A stretch of DNA of 64,000 nt from NCBI GenBank assembly GCA_014656495.1, contig BNCN01000002.1, forward strand, positions 558,001-622,000. Direction: 5' to 3'. Source of the stretch: Comamonas sp. KCTC 72670. GTDB taxonomy: Bacteria; Myxococcota; Myxococcia; Myxococcales; Myxococcaceae. A program made the position numbers and the translations under genes. The notes under the pieces are model-generated. The model searched no databases and had not been told where the DNA came from. It saw only the letters and a program-made list of their open reading frames with translations. Shown one piece after another: positions 47,041 to 56,923 of the stretch (position 1 is the first letter of the stretch; every line of letters begins with the position of its first letter).

Positions 47041-48006
47041 ATGCGACCGTCTCCCACCGAGTTCGACCACCAGTACACCGAACAGCGCCGCTCCATCGAG
47101 CTGGCCCGCCGCTACCTGGAAAAGGAGGGCGTCACGCGGATGTACGACGCCCTCTCCAAGGAAGTGGAGCGGGGCCGGTTGTCGGTGCAGGACGCGAGTG
47201 GCGCCATCCGCTTCGGACTGCTGGCCATCATCGAGCGCGTGGCGGAGCGGGTGGGCTACACGCGCTACATCGACATGCTGAAGGATTCGGAGATGCTGGA
47301 CGCGCTCCGCTTCATGCTCGACGACATCTGCCGCCGCAAGGGCGTGGACACCTTCGAGTTCCGCCAGCAGTGGGCCCACACCAACCTCCAGGCCGTGCTG
47401 CGCGACTGGCACCTGGTGGTGCACGAGGAGCGGGGCCGTCACCGCTACGAGGTGGCCGCGGACCTGGCCCGGCGCCTGGTGAGCGAGACGCCCGGGACGC
47501 TGCAGGCCGAGACGCTCAAGCTGCCCACCGACTCCTTCGTGTTGCTCGTGTCCCCCGAGGCCGGGCTCATGGGGCTGGGGCCGGAGGGCACGCCCGTGCC
47601 CATCACCGAAATCTACGCCGTGGAGTCGCCCGCGCCAGAGGGCAAGGCCTGGTACCTGTGGCTCAGCATGCGGGACTCAGCGAACCGCGCGGCCCGGGCG
47701 CTCATCAACGTGTACCTCCAGGATGGGCGGACGCTGGACGACGCCATCGCCTTCACCCGGGAGCAGGGTGGACCGCAGCAGGACAAGGGCTGGGAGGATT
47801 GCTGCCGGCTGCTCGCGGGCGTCGCGAAGCACGTGGCCGAGGGCGGCCCGGTGCGCGAGGTCTGGTACGACGCCACCGCGCGGGAGCTGCACGAGAAGCT
47901 GGCGGCCACGCCGAAGACGGCGAAGGCCGACCGGGAGAAGCTGCGTGAGCGCCTGCGGGCCGTCAGCCCGGGACGCACGCTGGTGCTGGAGGAGCCCTCC
48001 CGCTGA
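47041..48006 (+). CDS. Uncharacterised soluble protein
   Basis: A 321-residue protein with no signal or transmembrane segment. The N-terminal half is helical (RRYLEKEGVTRMYDALSKEV, then GLLAIIERVAERV), the C-terminal half mixed (FVLLVSPEAGLMGLGPEGT and WYLWLSMRDSANRAARALIN). No motif or family recognised. It begins 46 bp after the previous gene and is the last gene of the rightward obg-lolA series; a hairpin with its stop codon in the loop follows. Confidence 0.65.
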   Translation: MRPSPTEFDHQYTEQRRSIELARRYLEKEGVTRMYDALSKEVERGRLSVQDASGAIRFGLLAIIERVAERVGYTRYIDMLKDSEMLDALRFMLDDICRRKGVDTFEFRQQWAHTNLQAVLRDWHLVVHEERGRHRYEVAADLARRLVSETPGTLQAETLKLPTDSFVLLVSPEAGLMGLGPEGTPVPITEIYAVESPAPEGKAWYLWLSMRDSANRAARALINVYLQDGRTLDDAIAFTREQGGPQQDKGWEDCCRLLAGVAKHVAEGGPVREVWYDATARELHEKLAATPKTAKADREKLRERLRAVSPGRTLVLEEPSR

Positions 48007-48016
48007 GGAGGGCTCC
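47991..48016. terminator. Hairpin with the stop codon in its loop
   Basis: A perfect 10-bp stem GGAGCCCTCC/GGAGGGCTCC (47991-48000 / 48007-48016); the six-base loop contains the TGA. It lies between this gene and convergent rimO. Confidence 0.6.
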
Positions 48017-48039
48017 CGCGGCGTCCGGGGCCTTCGCGC

Positions 48040-49470
48040 TTACTCCGCGCGGGGTGCCGGGCGCTGCAGCTTCGACAGCGGCACTGGGGCGGGGTGCGCG
48101 TCGCGGGCGGTGAGCTCGCGGTCCTTCGGATCCGGGCGCTCCACCACGCGGGCCACCAGGTCGTAGTCGTGCGCCTCCGTCACCTCCACGGTGACGATTT
48201 CGCCCGGGTACGCCATGCCGTCGTTGATGTAGACCATGCCGTCGATGTCCGGCGCCTGGCCCTGGTGGCGGCCCACCAGCAGGTGCTCCGTCTCCGGCGC
48301 GGGGCCTTCCACCAGCACCTCCAGGCGCTTGCCCACGAGCTTCTTGTTCTGCTCGCGGTTGATGCGCTTCTGGATGGCCATGATTTCGCGCCAGCGGCGC
48401 TCGATGGTCTTCTGCGGCACCTTGTCCGGCAGGTGGTAGGCGGCGGTGCCCTCTTCGTCGGAGTACTGGAAGACGCCCAGGCGCTCGAAGCGCTGCGTCT
48501 TCACGAACTCCTTCAGCATCTCGAAGTCCTCGTCCGTCTCACCCGGCAGACCGACGATGAGCGAGGTGCGCATCACCAGGCCGGGGACGCGGTCGCGCAG
48601 CTTCGTCAGCAGGCCCTTGAGGAACTCCGAGTTGCGGCCGCGCTTCATGGACAGGAGCAGCTTGTCGCTGACGTGCTGCACCGGCATGTCCAGGTACCGG
48701 GCAATCTTCGGCTCCGAGGCCATCACGTCGATGAGCTCGTCCGGGAACACGCGCGGGTAGGCGTAGTGGAGGCGGATCCACTTCACGTCCACCTGCACCA
48801 GCGCCTTGAGCAGGTCGTGCAGCTTCGGCTTGCCGGGCAAGTCGTGCCCGTAGGCCGTGAGGTCCTGCGCCACGAGGTTCAGCTCCTGCACGCCGCTCTC
48901 CGCCAGCTGCTTCGCCTCGGCGACCACGTCGTCGATGGTCCGCGAGCGCTGCCCGCCGCGCAGGGTGGGGATGATGCAGAAGGCGCAGGCGTTGTCGCAG
49001 CCCTCGGACACCTTGAGGTACGCCGTGTACTTCGGCATCGAGTTGATGCGCGGCGTGTTGGCGTCGTGGATGTAGTCGGGGTCCGGAATCACCTGACGCG
49101 GCGAGGCCTCGGCGGCCAGCAGGTCACCAATCTGGGCGTACGCGCTGGTGCCCAGGAAGTGGTCGACCTCCGGCATCTCCTTCGACAGCTCGTCGCCGTA
49201 GCGCTGGGACAGGCAGCCTGTCACCACCAGCGTCTTGCAGGCCCCGGACTTCTTCAGCTCGGCCATCTCCAGGATGGAGTCGACCGACTCCTGCTTGGCG
49301 GGGCCGATGAAGGCGCACGTGTTGACGACGATGACCTGGGCGTCGGACGGCTCCTGCACCAGGGTGTAGCCGCGGTGGCGCAGCGTGCCCAGCATCACCT
49401 CGGAGTCCACCCGGTTCTTCGGGCAGCCGAGGGTCATCATGTACAGGCTCTTGGGGGTGGTGGTTTCCAC
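48040..49470 (-). CDS. rimO: Ribosomal protein S12 (Asp89) methylthiotransferase
   Basis: A 476-residue radical SAM methylthiotransferase. The N-terminal domain (about 1-130) has the auxiliary FeS cysteines in [23 protein letters not shown] and [11 protein letters not shown]. The radical SAM core has CDNACAFC and a C-terminal TRAM domain (about 370-440) follows. It converts the S12 aspartate to beta-methylthio-aspartate. RimO is preferred over MiaB because of LGCPKN and [11 protein letters not shown]. The start codon is GTG, 5 bp after the upstream gene. It is the last gene of the RNase J-yajQ-unknown-rimO series. Confidence 0.94.
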   Translation of the reverse strand: METTTPKSLYMMTLGCPKNRVDSEVMLGTLRHRGYTLVQEPSDAQVIVVNTCAFIGPAKQESVDSILEMAELKKSGACKTLVVTGCLSQRYGDELSKEMPEVDHFLGTSAYAQIGDLLAAEASPRQVIPDPDYIHDANTPRINSMPKYTAYLKVSEGCDNACAFCIIPTLRGGQRSRTIDDVVAEAKQLAESGVQELNLVAQDLTAYGHDLPGKPKLHDLLKALVQVDVKWIRLHYAYPRVFPDELIDVMASEPKIARYLDMPVQHVSDKLLLSMKRGRNSEFLKGLLTKLRDRVPGLVMRTSLIVGLPGETDEDFEMLKEFVKTQRFERLGVFQYSDEEGTAAYHLPDKVPQKTIERRWREIMAIQKRINREQNKKLVGKRLEVLVEGPAPETEHLLVGRHQGQAPDIDGMVYINDGMAYPGEIVTVEVTEAHDYDLVARVVERPDPKDRELTARDAHPAPVPLSKLQRPAPRAE

Positions 49471-49475
49471 TGCGT

Positions 49476-50579
49476 CTACCGCTTTCCGAGTTCGGTTCGC
49501 GAGAAGTGGTTCCCACTCCAGGCGAAGTTCATGGACGTGCCGTTCGAGTAACGGATGGACAGCACGCCCTCTTCATCCAGCTCCACCGACGACGTGCGCC
49601 CCAGCGCGCACGTAGCAGCCGGCCACTCGAGCACCCGCCGGGCCGTCTTCCCGGTGACGTGGTAGAAGCCCAGCCGCAGCTCGTCATCGGCGTCACATTG
49701 ACCCGCGACGGCATACGGATTCTTCCCCGTCACCACCGTCACGATGCGGCCGTCGTCCGGCAGGCTGAGCGTCTCCGGCACGTTCAGGCCGACGCTCGAC
49801 GGGTTGACGGCCTCGGGAGCGACCAGGCTGCGCAGGGACGCGGGCGTCAGCGCGTCGTCGCCCTGGGCCCAGGCTGGGTAGCTCATGTAGTCCCAGCCCA
49901 GCCAGCCGTCCTGGCGCGGCTCGAGCGCCGTCACCGTCTCCGGCGGCTTGAGCTTGAGGCCCTTGCGCGGCTCGTCCGACAGCCGGAGCGCGTCGCCCAC
50001 CATGGTGCCGCTCTGGCAGTTGGAGATGGAGGACACCTTGCTCTCCGCGCTGTCCCGGTCCTCGTAGGTGAGGCACAGGTCGAACACGAGCGGGTCCACC
50101 GCGGGGAAGCGGGGGAAGGCGCGCACGGGCACCGACGCCATCAGCAGCAGCGTGTTGCCCTGGCGCTGCACGGCCGCCGTCACCAGGTCCTGGGCGAACT
50201 GCGGCGTGCCGCTGTCCGCGCCCGAGGCCCGCTTGCCATCGAAGGCGAAGCGCCACGTGTAGCCCGTGGAGGTGGGGCCGGTGTTCGGGAAGTAGAGGGA
50301 CAGCGTGAGCAGGTCGCCGGCCTGGAGCTGGTCGTCGGTGGCCTCCACGCCCACGTAGAGCGTGTCCTTGCGCGCGCCCACCTTGGCGGTGAACGACGCG
50401 GTGGCGCCCTCCGCGGCCACCGGCTTGAGCGTCAGCGGCGAGGCGAAGGCCTTGAGGCCGCCCTGGATGCGGGGCGGCTTGGCCAGGGACGGGACCGGCT
50501 TGGAGGAACGCTCCGCCTGGGCGGACGCGACGCCCGGGGCGCAGAACAGGAGGCAGAAGGACAGGGCGGCAGCGCGCAT
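49476..50579 (-). CDS. Exported beta-sandwich protein, CBM9-like
   Basis: A 367-residue secreted protein with signal peptide 1-17 ([20 protein letters not shown]). The stretch [27 protein letters not shown] and [10 protein letters not shown] resembles the CBM9/DOMON-like beta-sandwich that binds sugars or haem; this is a weak resemblance. The C-terminal half carries a further beta-rich domain ending in [13 protein letters not shown] at 50579 with AGAGG 4 bases upstream is preferred over a TTG at 50591 that overlaps the yajQ stop. It is cotranscribed with yajQ and rimO, without an evident functional link. Confidence 0.65.
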   Translation of the reverse strand: MRAAALSFCLLFCAPGVASAQAERSSKPVPSLAKPPRIQGGLKAFASPLTLKPVAAEGATASFTAKVGARKDTLYVGVEATDDQLQAGDLLTLSLYFPNTGPTSTGYTWRFAFDGKRASGADSGTPQFAQDLVTAAVQRQGNTLLLMASVPVRAFPRFPAVDPLVFDLCLTYEDRDSAESKVSSISNCQSGTMVGDALRLSDEPRKGLKLKPPETVTALEPRQDGWLGWDYMSYPAWAQGDDALTPASLRSLVAPEAVNPSSVGLNVPETLSLPDDGRIVTVVTGKNPYAVAGQCDADDELRLGFYHVTGKTARRVLEWPAATCALGRTSSVELDEEGVLSIRYSNGTSMNFAWSGNHFSRTELGKR

Positions 50580-50587
50580 GGGCCTCT

Positions 50588-51085
50588 TCAATCGCGGAAG
50601 TTGGTGAACTGCATGTCCAGCTTCAGCCGGTCCTGCTCCTTGCGGAACAGGGCGATGGCCGCCTGGAGGTCATCCCGGTTCTTGCCCGTGACGCGAAGCT
50701 GGTCGGCCTGGATGGAGCCCTGGACCTTCATCTTCGAGTCCTTGAGCAGCTTCACCAACTCCTTGGACTTCTCCACGGGGATGCCCTGCTGGAGCTTGAT
50801 GGCCTGCTTCACGTTGTGAAGGCCCGTCTTCTCGATGTCGCCATACTCCAGGGCGAACAGGCTGATGTTGCGCTTGGCCAGCTTCGCCAGGAGGACTTCC
50901 TTGGCGGCCTGGACGCGGTCCTCGCTGTTGGCCTTCACGGTGATGGCGGTATGGTCCGGGGCCAGCACCACGTCGGCGTGGGTGCCCTGGAAGTCGTACC
51001 GGGTGCTGATCTCCTTCTTGGTCTGGTTGACCGCGTTGTCGAGCTCAGCGAGGTCGATTTTCGAGACGACGTCGAAGGATGGCAT
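50588..51085 (-). CDS. yajQ: YajQ-family nucleotide-binding protein
   Basis: A 165-residue protein of the UPF0234/DUF520 family, with ferredoxin-like double fold: MPSFDVVSKIDLAELDNAVN, ISTRYDFQGT, and DDLQAAIALFRKEQ. Members bind cyclic di-GMP or RNA/nucleotides in other bacteria. It lies between RNase J and the exported protein, 21 bp after the RNase J stop. Confidence 0.92.
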   Translation of the reverse strand: MPSFDVVSKIDLAELDNAVNQTKKEISTRYDFQGTHADVVLAPDHTAITVKANSEDRVQAAKEVLLAKLAKRNISLFALEYGDIEKTGLHNVKQAIKLQQGIPVEKSKELVKLLKDSKMKVQGSIQADQLRVTGKNRDDLQAAIALFRKEQDRLKLDMQFTNFRD

Positions 51086-51106
51086 GGGTGGCGGCCCTTA
51101 CCATAC

Positions 51107-52747
51107 CTACACCCGGACGACCAAGGGCACCACCAGGGCGCGCTTGGACGTGTGCGCCTTGAAGGCCCGGCGCACGGCCCGGGTGAGTTCCTCTCTCACC
51201 AGGGCGTCATCGCCCCGCAGGGTGGGGGACAGTTCCTCGAAGTGCGTCAGCGCGTCCCGGGCCACCCGGGGCAGCAGCGCCTGTTCGTCCACGGACAGGC
51301 CCTGGCCGGACAGCTGGGGCCCCGCGACGATTTTTTGGGAGTCCCGCTGGAGGACCACCACCGCGGCCACCATGCCCGTCTCCGACAGCCGGACGCGCTC
51401 CTGGAGCGTGTCCTGCGTGAGCAGCCCGCTGCCGAACCGGTCCTTGAGGACGCGGCCCACGGGCACGCTGCCGGTGAAGCGGCCCCGGCCCTCCTCGAAC
51501 GTCACCACGTCACCGTCCTGCGCCAGCAGGCACTGGGCCGGCTCCAGGCCCGCCTCGCGCGCGGTGAGCAGGTGCTTGTGCAGGTGGCGGCCCTCGCCGT
51601 GGACGGGGATGAAGTGGGCGGGCTTCACCAGGTCCAGCACGCGCCGCTGCTGGGGTTGGCTGGCGTGGCCGGAGACGTGGATGCCCGGCTCCACCTGGGC
51701 GTAGGCCACGCGCGCGCCGCGCCACAAGAGGGCGTCGATGAGCGCGCCCACGGTGCGCTCGTTGCCGGGGATGGGGCGCGAGCTGAGCACCACCAGGTCG
51801 CCGGGATTCAGCCGCACCGGTCCCTCTCCGGATGCGAGCTGGGACAGCCCCGCCCGGGGCTCCCCCTGGGCGCCGGTGGTCAGCACGAGCACGCGCTGGG
51901 CGGGCAGGGCCGGCACGGTGTCCACGTGGACGAAGAGCGAGTCGGGCACGTCGAGGTAGCCCAGCTGCCGCGCCATCTCCACGTTGCGGAGCATGCTGCG
52001 GCCCTGGAGGGCCACCTTGCGGCCCAGGCGCTCCGCCAGCGCGAGCAGGTGCCGGACGCGGTGCAGGTTGGAGGAGAACAGCGCCACGACGATGCGCCCG
52101 GTGGCGCCCTGGAAGAGGCGCTCGAAGGTCTGCTCCACCACGCGCTCGCTGCCCGTCTCCTCCTTCACCTCGGAGTTGGTGGAGTCGGAGAGCAGGCACA
52201 GCACGCCTTCCTCGCCGGCCTCGCCCCAGCGCTCCAGGTCCGTGCGCAGTCCGTCAATGGGGTCCGGGTCCAGCTTGAAGTCCCCGGTGTGGATGAGCGT
52301 GCCCTCGGGCGTGCGCAGGATGTAGCCCACCGCGTCCGGCACCGTGTGCGTGACGCGGCTGGCCTCCACGCGGAAGGCGGTGCCCACGGTGAAGGGCTCG
52401 CGCGGCTCGATTTCGCGCAGGTCCGCCTCGATGCCCAGCTCCTCCAGCCGGTGGCGCGCCAGGGCCAGCGTGAAGCGCGTGCCGTAGACGGGGACGGGGA
52501 CCTCGGTGAGCAGGTAGGGCAGGGCGCCCAGGTGGTCCTCGTGGCCGTGCGTCAGCAGCACGCCCTGGAGCTGCGCGGCGTTCTGCTTCAAGTGGCTGAA
52601 GTCCGGAATGATGATGTCCACGCCGGGCATCCCCGCGGAGGGGAACATCAGCCCTGCGTCGATGAGCAGCATCTCCCCACGGCAGGCGATGACCATGGAG
52701 TTGAGGCCGATTTCGCCCAGGCCGCCCAGGGGAATGACGTGAAGCAT
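51107..52747 (-). CDS. rnj: Ribonuclease J (metallo-beta-lactamase/beta-CASP)
   Basis: A 546-residue endo/5'-exonuclease of mRNA decay. The metal-binding motif HGHEDH is at 67-72, preceded by PLGGLGEIGLNSMV. Beta-CASP motifs follow with the conserved SGHASQPQQ region and HFIPVHGE. A C-terminal domain completes the fold. The organism thus has a Gram-positive-type mRNA decay enzyme as in other deltaproteobacteria. First gene of the RNase J-yajQ-rimO group. Confidence 0.95.
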   Translation of the reverse strand: MLHVIPLGGLGEIGLNSMVIACRGEMLLIDAGLMFPSAGMPGVDIIIPDFSHLKQNAAQLQGVLLTHGHEDHLGALPYLLTEVPVPVYGTRFTLALARHRLEELGIEADLREIEPREPFTVGTAFRVEASRVTHTVPDAVGYILRTPEGTLIHTGDFKLDPDPIDGLRTDLERWGEAGEEGVLCLLSDSTNSEVKEETGSERVVEQTFERLFQGATGRIVVALFSSNLHRVRHLLALAERLGRKVALQGRSMLRNVEMARQLGYLDVPDSLFVHVDTVPALPAQRVLVLTTGAQGEPRAGLSQLASGEGPVRLNPGDLVVLSSRPIPGNERTVGALIDALLWRGARVAYAQVEPGIHVSGHASQPQQRRVLDLVKPAHFIPVHGEGRHLHKHLLTAREAGLEPAQCLLAQDGDVVTFEEGRGRFTGSVPVGRVLKDRFGSGLLTQDTLQERVRLSETGMVAAVVVLQRDSQKIVAGPQLSGQGLSVDEQALLPRVARDALTHFEELSPTLRGDDALVREELTRAVRRAFKAHTSKRALVVPLVVRV

Positions 52748-52855
52748 TGGGTGAAGTCTAAAGACTCACCTCGCCTGCCGCGTCGGAAAGTGACGGGCGC
52801 GCCGCGAATGGCGTGAGGGCCGCCTGGCTGTGCGGCTGCACGGATGGCGACCGCG

Positions 52856-53038
52856 TCAGACGCGGATGGGGACGCCCCGCCCGGACTCCGTCTGGAAGAA
52901 CCGGTCCGGGAGGGGCAGGCCCGTGCCCTCACGGACGGGAAGGGACGGCGTGAGCGGGGCCGTCCGGCCCGGCGCGGCGGTGCCTCGGCGGGGCGGCGCG
53001 GGACGGGTGGGCCGAGGGCTCACGGACAGGACGTGCAT
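52856..53038 (-). CDS. Possible 60-residue Pro/Arg-rich small protein
   Basis: An ATG at 53038 with GGAGG exactly 5 bases upstream (53044-53048), a textbook ribosome binding site, opens a 60-codon frame. The product starts MHVLSVSPRPTRPAPPRRG and ends with RFFQTESGRGVPIRV. It is rich in Pro and Arg with no signal peptide. It stands alone in the 400-bp gap between the kinase and RNase J genes, on the same strand. No family recognised; the strong start signal is the main support. Confidence 0.45.
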   Translation of the reverse strand: MHVLSVSPRPTRPAPPRRGTAAPGRTAPLTPSLPVREGTGLPLPDRFFQTESGRGVPIRV

Positions 53039-53146
53039 GACAACCTCCGGAACAGGCGGGGCGGGCCCGCGGCGGAACGCTCTCGGGATTGTCGAAGCGG
53101 CGGCTGAAAATGTGCGCGGAGAGGCGTGATTTCCAGACACCGCGTG

Positions 53147-56100
53147 TCAGCGCCCCCGGCGCCGGAGGGTCTGCAACCAGCCCCGGACGTCGCTGGCCTC
53201 GGTGGCGTAGGTGTTCTCCTCGGACGTGTAGAAGTGGAGGGCCTGGGTGGCCAGCCCTCGGGCCCGGGGGCCGTCCTGCTTCGCCAGGGCGCGGGCGAGG
53301 GCGAAGCGCGTGCTCGCGAGGTCCTCGGCGGGGCCGGGGTGCTGGGTGCGCAGGGTGAGCGCGTGCTCCAGCATGCCGCGGGCCTCGTGCGTCTTGCCCA
53401 CGGCATGCAGCGCCAGCCCGAGCGTGGTGAGCGGCGCCGCCGCATCCGGGTGGTTCTTCTGGATGGCCTCGTAGGCGGCGAGGCTCCGGCGGGCGTAGTC
53501 CATCGCGTCGCGCGGCTTGCCCTCGCGCAGGGCCAGCGCGCCGAGCAGCGCCAGGTCGGTGGCGGTCTCCGGGTGCTCGGGGCCGTAGGCCTTCAGGTCC
53601 ACCGCCAGGGCGCGCTCTCGTAGCGGGCGGGCCTCGGCGAGACGGTCGAGCGCCTCCAGGGCCTCCGCGAGGTTGTTGAGGGGGTAGCTCAGCGTGGCGC
53701 TGTCCTGGCCCAGCGCCTGTTCCTCCAACTGGATGGCGCGGCGGAGGTAGGGGAGGGCCTCCTCGAAGCGGCGGACGATGACCAGGTGGTAGCCCATGGC
53801 GTTGGCGGCCATGGCGGTCTGCGGATGCTCCGGGCCGAGCACGCGCTCCGTGGTCTCCAGCACGCGGTGCAGCAGCCCCATGGCGCGCTCCGTCTCGGGC
53901 GTGCGCGACAGCGCGGCGGCTTGATTGCGGAGGGACTCCAGGGTGAGCAGGTGCTCGGCGCCCAGTTCCTTCTCGCGCAGCGCCGCGGACCGGCCGAAGG
54001 CCTCCGCCGCCTGGGCGTACTGGCCTCGGAGGAAGGCGTTGCGGCCCAGACTTGTTTCGAGCAGGGCCTCCAGCTCCGAGGCGCCTCCCGCACGCTGGAT
54101 GGATGAGCGCGCCTGCTCAACGCTCCAGGACTCCAGCGTGGGCTCCGAGGCGACGGTCGTCACCAATCGCGCGGCGGCACGGGCCGCGAGCTGGTCATGC
54201 CGGTGGGCCTGCGCGGTGAAGAGCGCCTCGCGCAGCGCGGTGGAGGCACGGGCGTCATCTCCCGCGACGAGCCCGAGCCGGCCCTCCAGCTCCAGGGCCT
54301 CCGCGAGCACCGGCCCATAGCCGAGCGCGCGCGCCTCGCTCAGCACGGCCTTGGCCTCTTCCTGGGCCTGGGGATAGCGGCCGGCGTCCACCAGGGCCGT
54401 GGCCCGGTCCACCCGGGCTCGCAGGGCCTCCACTTGTTGCCGCTGCCCGGCGGGCTCCGACAGACCTCGCCAGAGCGAGTCCACGTCCGCGCACGCGGAG
54501 ACAGGCGGCAGCCGCTGGGCCGCGTCGGGCGCCGCGCCGAGCGCCTCGGCGTCCGTCTGCGCGAGCACGCCCGTGAGCGCCACCAGGGCCGAGTGGCGAC
54601 GGTCCAGACACGCCATTCGCAGCGCGAGCACGTGGTCGGACTGGAGGCCCTGGACGTGTGTGGCCTCGCAGGCCTCGCGGTGCATGCGGGTCCACTCGTT
54701 CGAGAAGCCGTCCAGGGTCGTCGCGACGCGTTCGAAGGCGGCGGCGGCGTGGGGCTTGCCCGTGGCGGCGAAGGCCTTCTGGATTTCCGCCCGGCGCGCG
54801 GCGTCCCAGATGCCAGACAGCCGGAACTCGGCGTCCGGGCAGGGGCCATCGCGGTGCGAGAACACGAGCAGCCACGTGACGGCGACCACGCTGTTGAGCA
54901 GCAGGGAGGCGCCGGCCACCGCGCCACGGCGTCGCCAGGCCGCGGAGGGGTCCAGCCCCAGCGCGTCCAGCAGCACGCCCATGGACGGGAAGCGCGCTTC
55001 GGGAGACGGGGACAGGCCCCGGGTGACGGCGCGCAGCACCCACGCGGGGACGCGGCTGCCTCGTGGGGGCGGACGCACGCGGCCCGCGCGGGCCTCGTCG
55101 AGGTACTCGTCCGGGCGCTTCCCGTTGAAGGGGAGCTGTCCGTAGAGGGCTTCGTAGAGCGAGGCGCAGAAGCTGAACTGGTCGCCGCGCGCGTCGATGC
55201 GCCCGTCCTCGTGCTGCTCGGGCGGCATGTACGCGGGCGTGCCCATGACGAGCCCGGCCTCGGTGAGCGCCGTCTGGAGCAGGTCGTCCTGGGCGAGGCG
55301 CGGCAGCGCGGGCGTGGTGCCGCGTCCCGCCTCGGCCGCGTCTATGTCGGCGGTGGTGCGCGCCAGCCCGAAGTCCGTCACCTGCGCGCGGCCCTCCTTG
55401 CTGACGAGCACGTTGGCGGGCTTGAAGTCCCGGTGGACCAGCCCGGCTGCGTGCGCCGCGGCGAGCCCTCGGCCCGCCTGACGGAAGATGCCGAGCACCT
55501 CGCGCCAGGTGCGGTGTTCGGCGCGGAGCCAGTGGCGAAGGGACAGGCCGTCCACCCGCTCCATGGCGATGAACACGCGCCCCGCGAACGTGCCTGCGTC
55601 GTAGACGGAGACGACGTTCGGATGGGACAGCCGCGCCATGGCCTGGGCTTCGCGCAAGAGCCGCGACGCGCCGTCCGAGCGTGCCGCAGGGTTGGCGTCC
55701 GGGTGCAGCAGCTTGATGGCCACGCGCCGGTGCAGCTCCGGGTCATAGGCGCTGTAGACGGCGCCCATGCCTCCGGCGCCCAGCGTGTCGAGGATGTGGT
55801 AGCGGCCCACGCGGACCTTCGCGGAGTCGCGGGGCTCCGTGTCCTCGGGGTCCTTGCGGACGGCGCCGCGGCCCGCCTTCCCGGGGCCAGAGGCCGGTGC
55901 CTTCAAGGGCGAGGGCGCCATCGGGATGGACAGGGTGACGCGAGAGCCGCGCGCTTCCGAGACGGACGCACCGCCATTCGGGGCCGCCACCCACTTCGCG
56001 CCCGCGCTGATCACCTGCGCGCCCGCGAAGGACTTGCTGCCCGCGGCTTGTGCGGACGGCGGGCTCGGGGCGTGGGCCCTGCCGCCAGCGCTGGGCACCG

Positions 56101-56827
56101 CCGCGTGGGCGGGCGGCACCATGCGCCCACCCGGGTCCCGAGGTGGCTCGGGAGGTGGGATGGAGACCACTGCCGGAGGCGCGGGAACGGCGGGCGCGGC
56201 GATGGCGGGCGGCGCGGGAATGGCGGGGAGCGCGGTGAGCGGGCCACGCGTGAATGGCTCAGGGGACACACCGCGCGCAGGGGGCTCGGAGGATGCGCCG
56301 CGTGCAGGGGGCTCGGTGAGAGCGCCGTGCCCGGGGGCCTCTGTGCGAGCGCCGCGTGCAGGGGTCTCAATGCGAGCGCCGCGCCCGGGAACCTCTGTGC
56401 GAGCGCCGCGCCCGGGAGCCTCTGTGGGAGCGCCACGCTCGGGGGCCTCCTGCGGCGGGACCGCGAGATCTGTTTGCGTCTCCGTGGGAGGCCGGGGAGG
56501 CGGCGGTGGTCGGCCGACACCCCGGTTCGCCACCCGGATGGGCTCCGTGGGGAGCACATCATCCTCCTCGCTGCCCATCGCGGGAGTCGCGAGGTCCGTC
56601 GAGACGGAGTCGCTGTTCGCCGACCGCAGCGCGGCCGCGCCGGGGGGCGTCACCCGGGCCAGCAGCCGGGCGCACTTGCGGCAACCTTCAGCGTGCCGGC
56701 GCAGGGGACTGGATTCAGAAGCACGAAGCTGTCCAGCGGCGAGCGCGCGCGCGGTGATTTCGTCGAAGCAGGACACGGAGGGAATGTTCTCCCACGCTCC
56801 GTGTCCCCGAAAAAGGGGGGCCTGCAT
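53147..56827 (-). CDS. Large Ser/Thr protein kinase with zinc finger and TPR repeats
   Basis: A 1226-residue protein. The N-terminus has a zinc-finger-like H-x3-C-x2-C (HAEGCRKC, 45-52; Cys20 may be the fourth ligand), as in anti-sigma factors. A long Pro-rich linker (100-330) includes about seven 9-10-residue repeats. The kinase domain (about 341-625) has GAGGMGAVYSAY, Lys372, HRDFKPAN (465-472), DFG (485-487) and PPE in place of APE (535-537). One transmembrane segment (about 636-655) follows, then a large periplasmic or extracytoplasmic part with TPR repeats (about 880-1220). It is an environment-sensing kinase of the myxobacterial Pkn type; the TPRs probably bind partner proteins. Confidence 0.9.
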   Translation of the reverse strand: MQAPLFRGHGAWENIPSVSCFDEITARALAAGQLRASESSPLRRHAEGCRKCARLLARVTPPGAAALRSANSDSVSTDLATPAMGSEEDDVLPTEPIRVANRGVGRPPPPPRPPTETQTDLAVPPQEAPERGAPTEAPGRGARTEVPGRGARIETPARGARTEAPGHGALTEPPARGASSEPPARGVSPEPFTRGPLTALPAIPAPPAIAAPAVPAPPAVVSIPPPEPPRDPGGRMVPPAHAAVPSAGGRAHAPSPPSAQAAGSKSFAGAQVISAGAKWVAAPNGGASVSEARGSRVTLSIPMAPSPLKAPASGPGKAGRGAVRKDPEDTEPRDSAKVRVGRYHILDTLGAGGMGAVYSAYDPELHRRVAIKLLHPDANPAARSDGASRLLREAQAMARLSHPNVVSVYDAGTFAGRVFIAMERVDGLSLRHWLRAEHRTWREVLGIFRQAGRGLAAAHAAGLVHRDFKPANVLVSKEGRAQVTDFGLARTTADIDAAEAGRGTTPALPRLAQDDLLQTALTEAGLVMGTPAYMPPEQHEDGRIDARGDQFSFCASLYEALYGQLPFNGKRPDEYLDEARAGRVRPPPRGSRVPAWVLRAVTRGLSPSPEARFPSMGVLLDALGLDPSAAWRRRGAVAGASLLLNSVVAVTWLLVFSHRDGPCPDAEFRLSGIWDAARRAEIQKAFAATGKPHAAAAFERVATTLDGFSNEWTRMHREACEATHVQGLQSDHVLALRMACLDRRHSALVALTGVLAQTDAEALGAAPDAAQRLPPVSACADVDSLWRGLSEPAGQRQQVEALRARVDRATALVDAGRYPQAQEEAKAVLSEARALGYGPVLAEALELEGRLGLVAGDDARASTALREALFTAQAHRHDQLAARAAARLVTTVASEPTLESWSVEQARSSIQRAGGASELEALLETSLGRNAFLRGQYAQAAEAFGRSAALREKELGAEHLLTLESLRNQAAALSRTPETERAMGLLHRVLETTERVLGPEHPQTAMAANAMGYHLVIVRRFEEALPYLRRAIQLEEQALGQDSATLSYPLNNLAEALEALDRLAEARPLRERALAVDLKAYGPEHPETATDLALLGALALREGKPRDAMDYARRSLAAYEAIQKNHPDAAAPLTTLGLALHAVGKTHEARGMLEHALTLRTQHPGPAEDLASTRFALARALAKQDGPRARGLATQALHFYTSEENTYATEASDVRGWLQTLRRRGR
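56249..56455 (-). repeat. About 30-bp repeats in the kinase linker
   Basis: Seven or so imperfect units coding for RGARTEAPG-type peptides (kinase residues 125-193). Confidence 0.7.
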
Positions 56828-56923
56828 CCCCAGGGCGCGTCCACCGCGGACTCTCTACTTCTCGACAAGGCTTGCACGTGCTGCCATGGGGCTTGTCTGA
56901 TTGCGTCATTCCGGAGCCCCAAC

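Noticed and set aside
54197..56923. Long upstream extension of the MaoC gene frame across the kinase
   Set aside because: No motif before the GTG at 56924, and it is antisense to a kinase with intact catalytic motifs.
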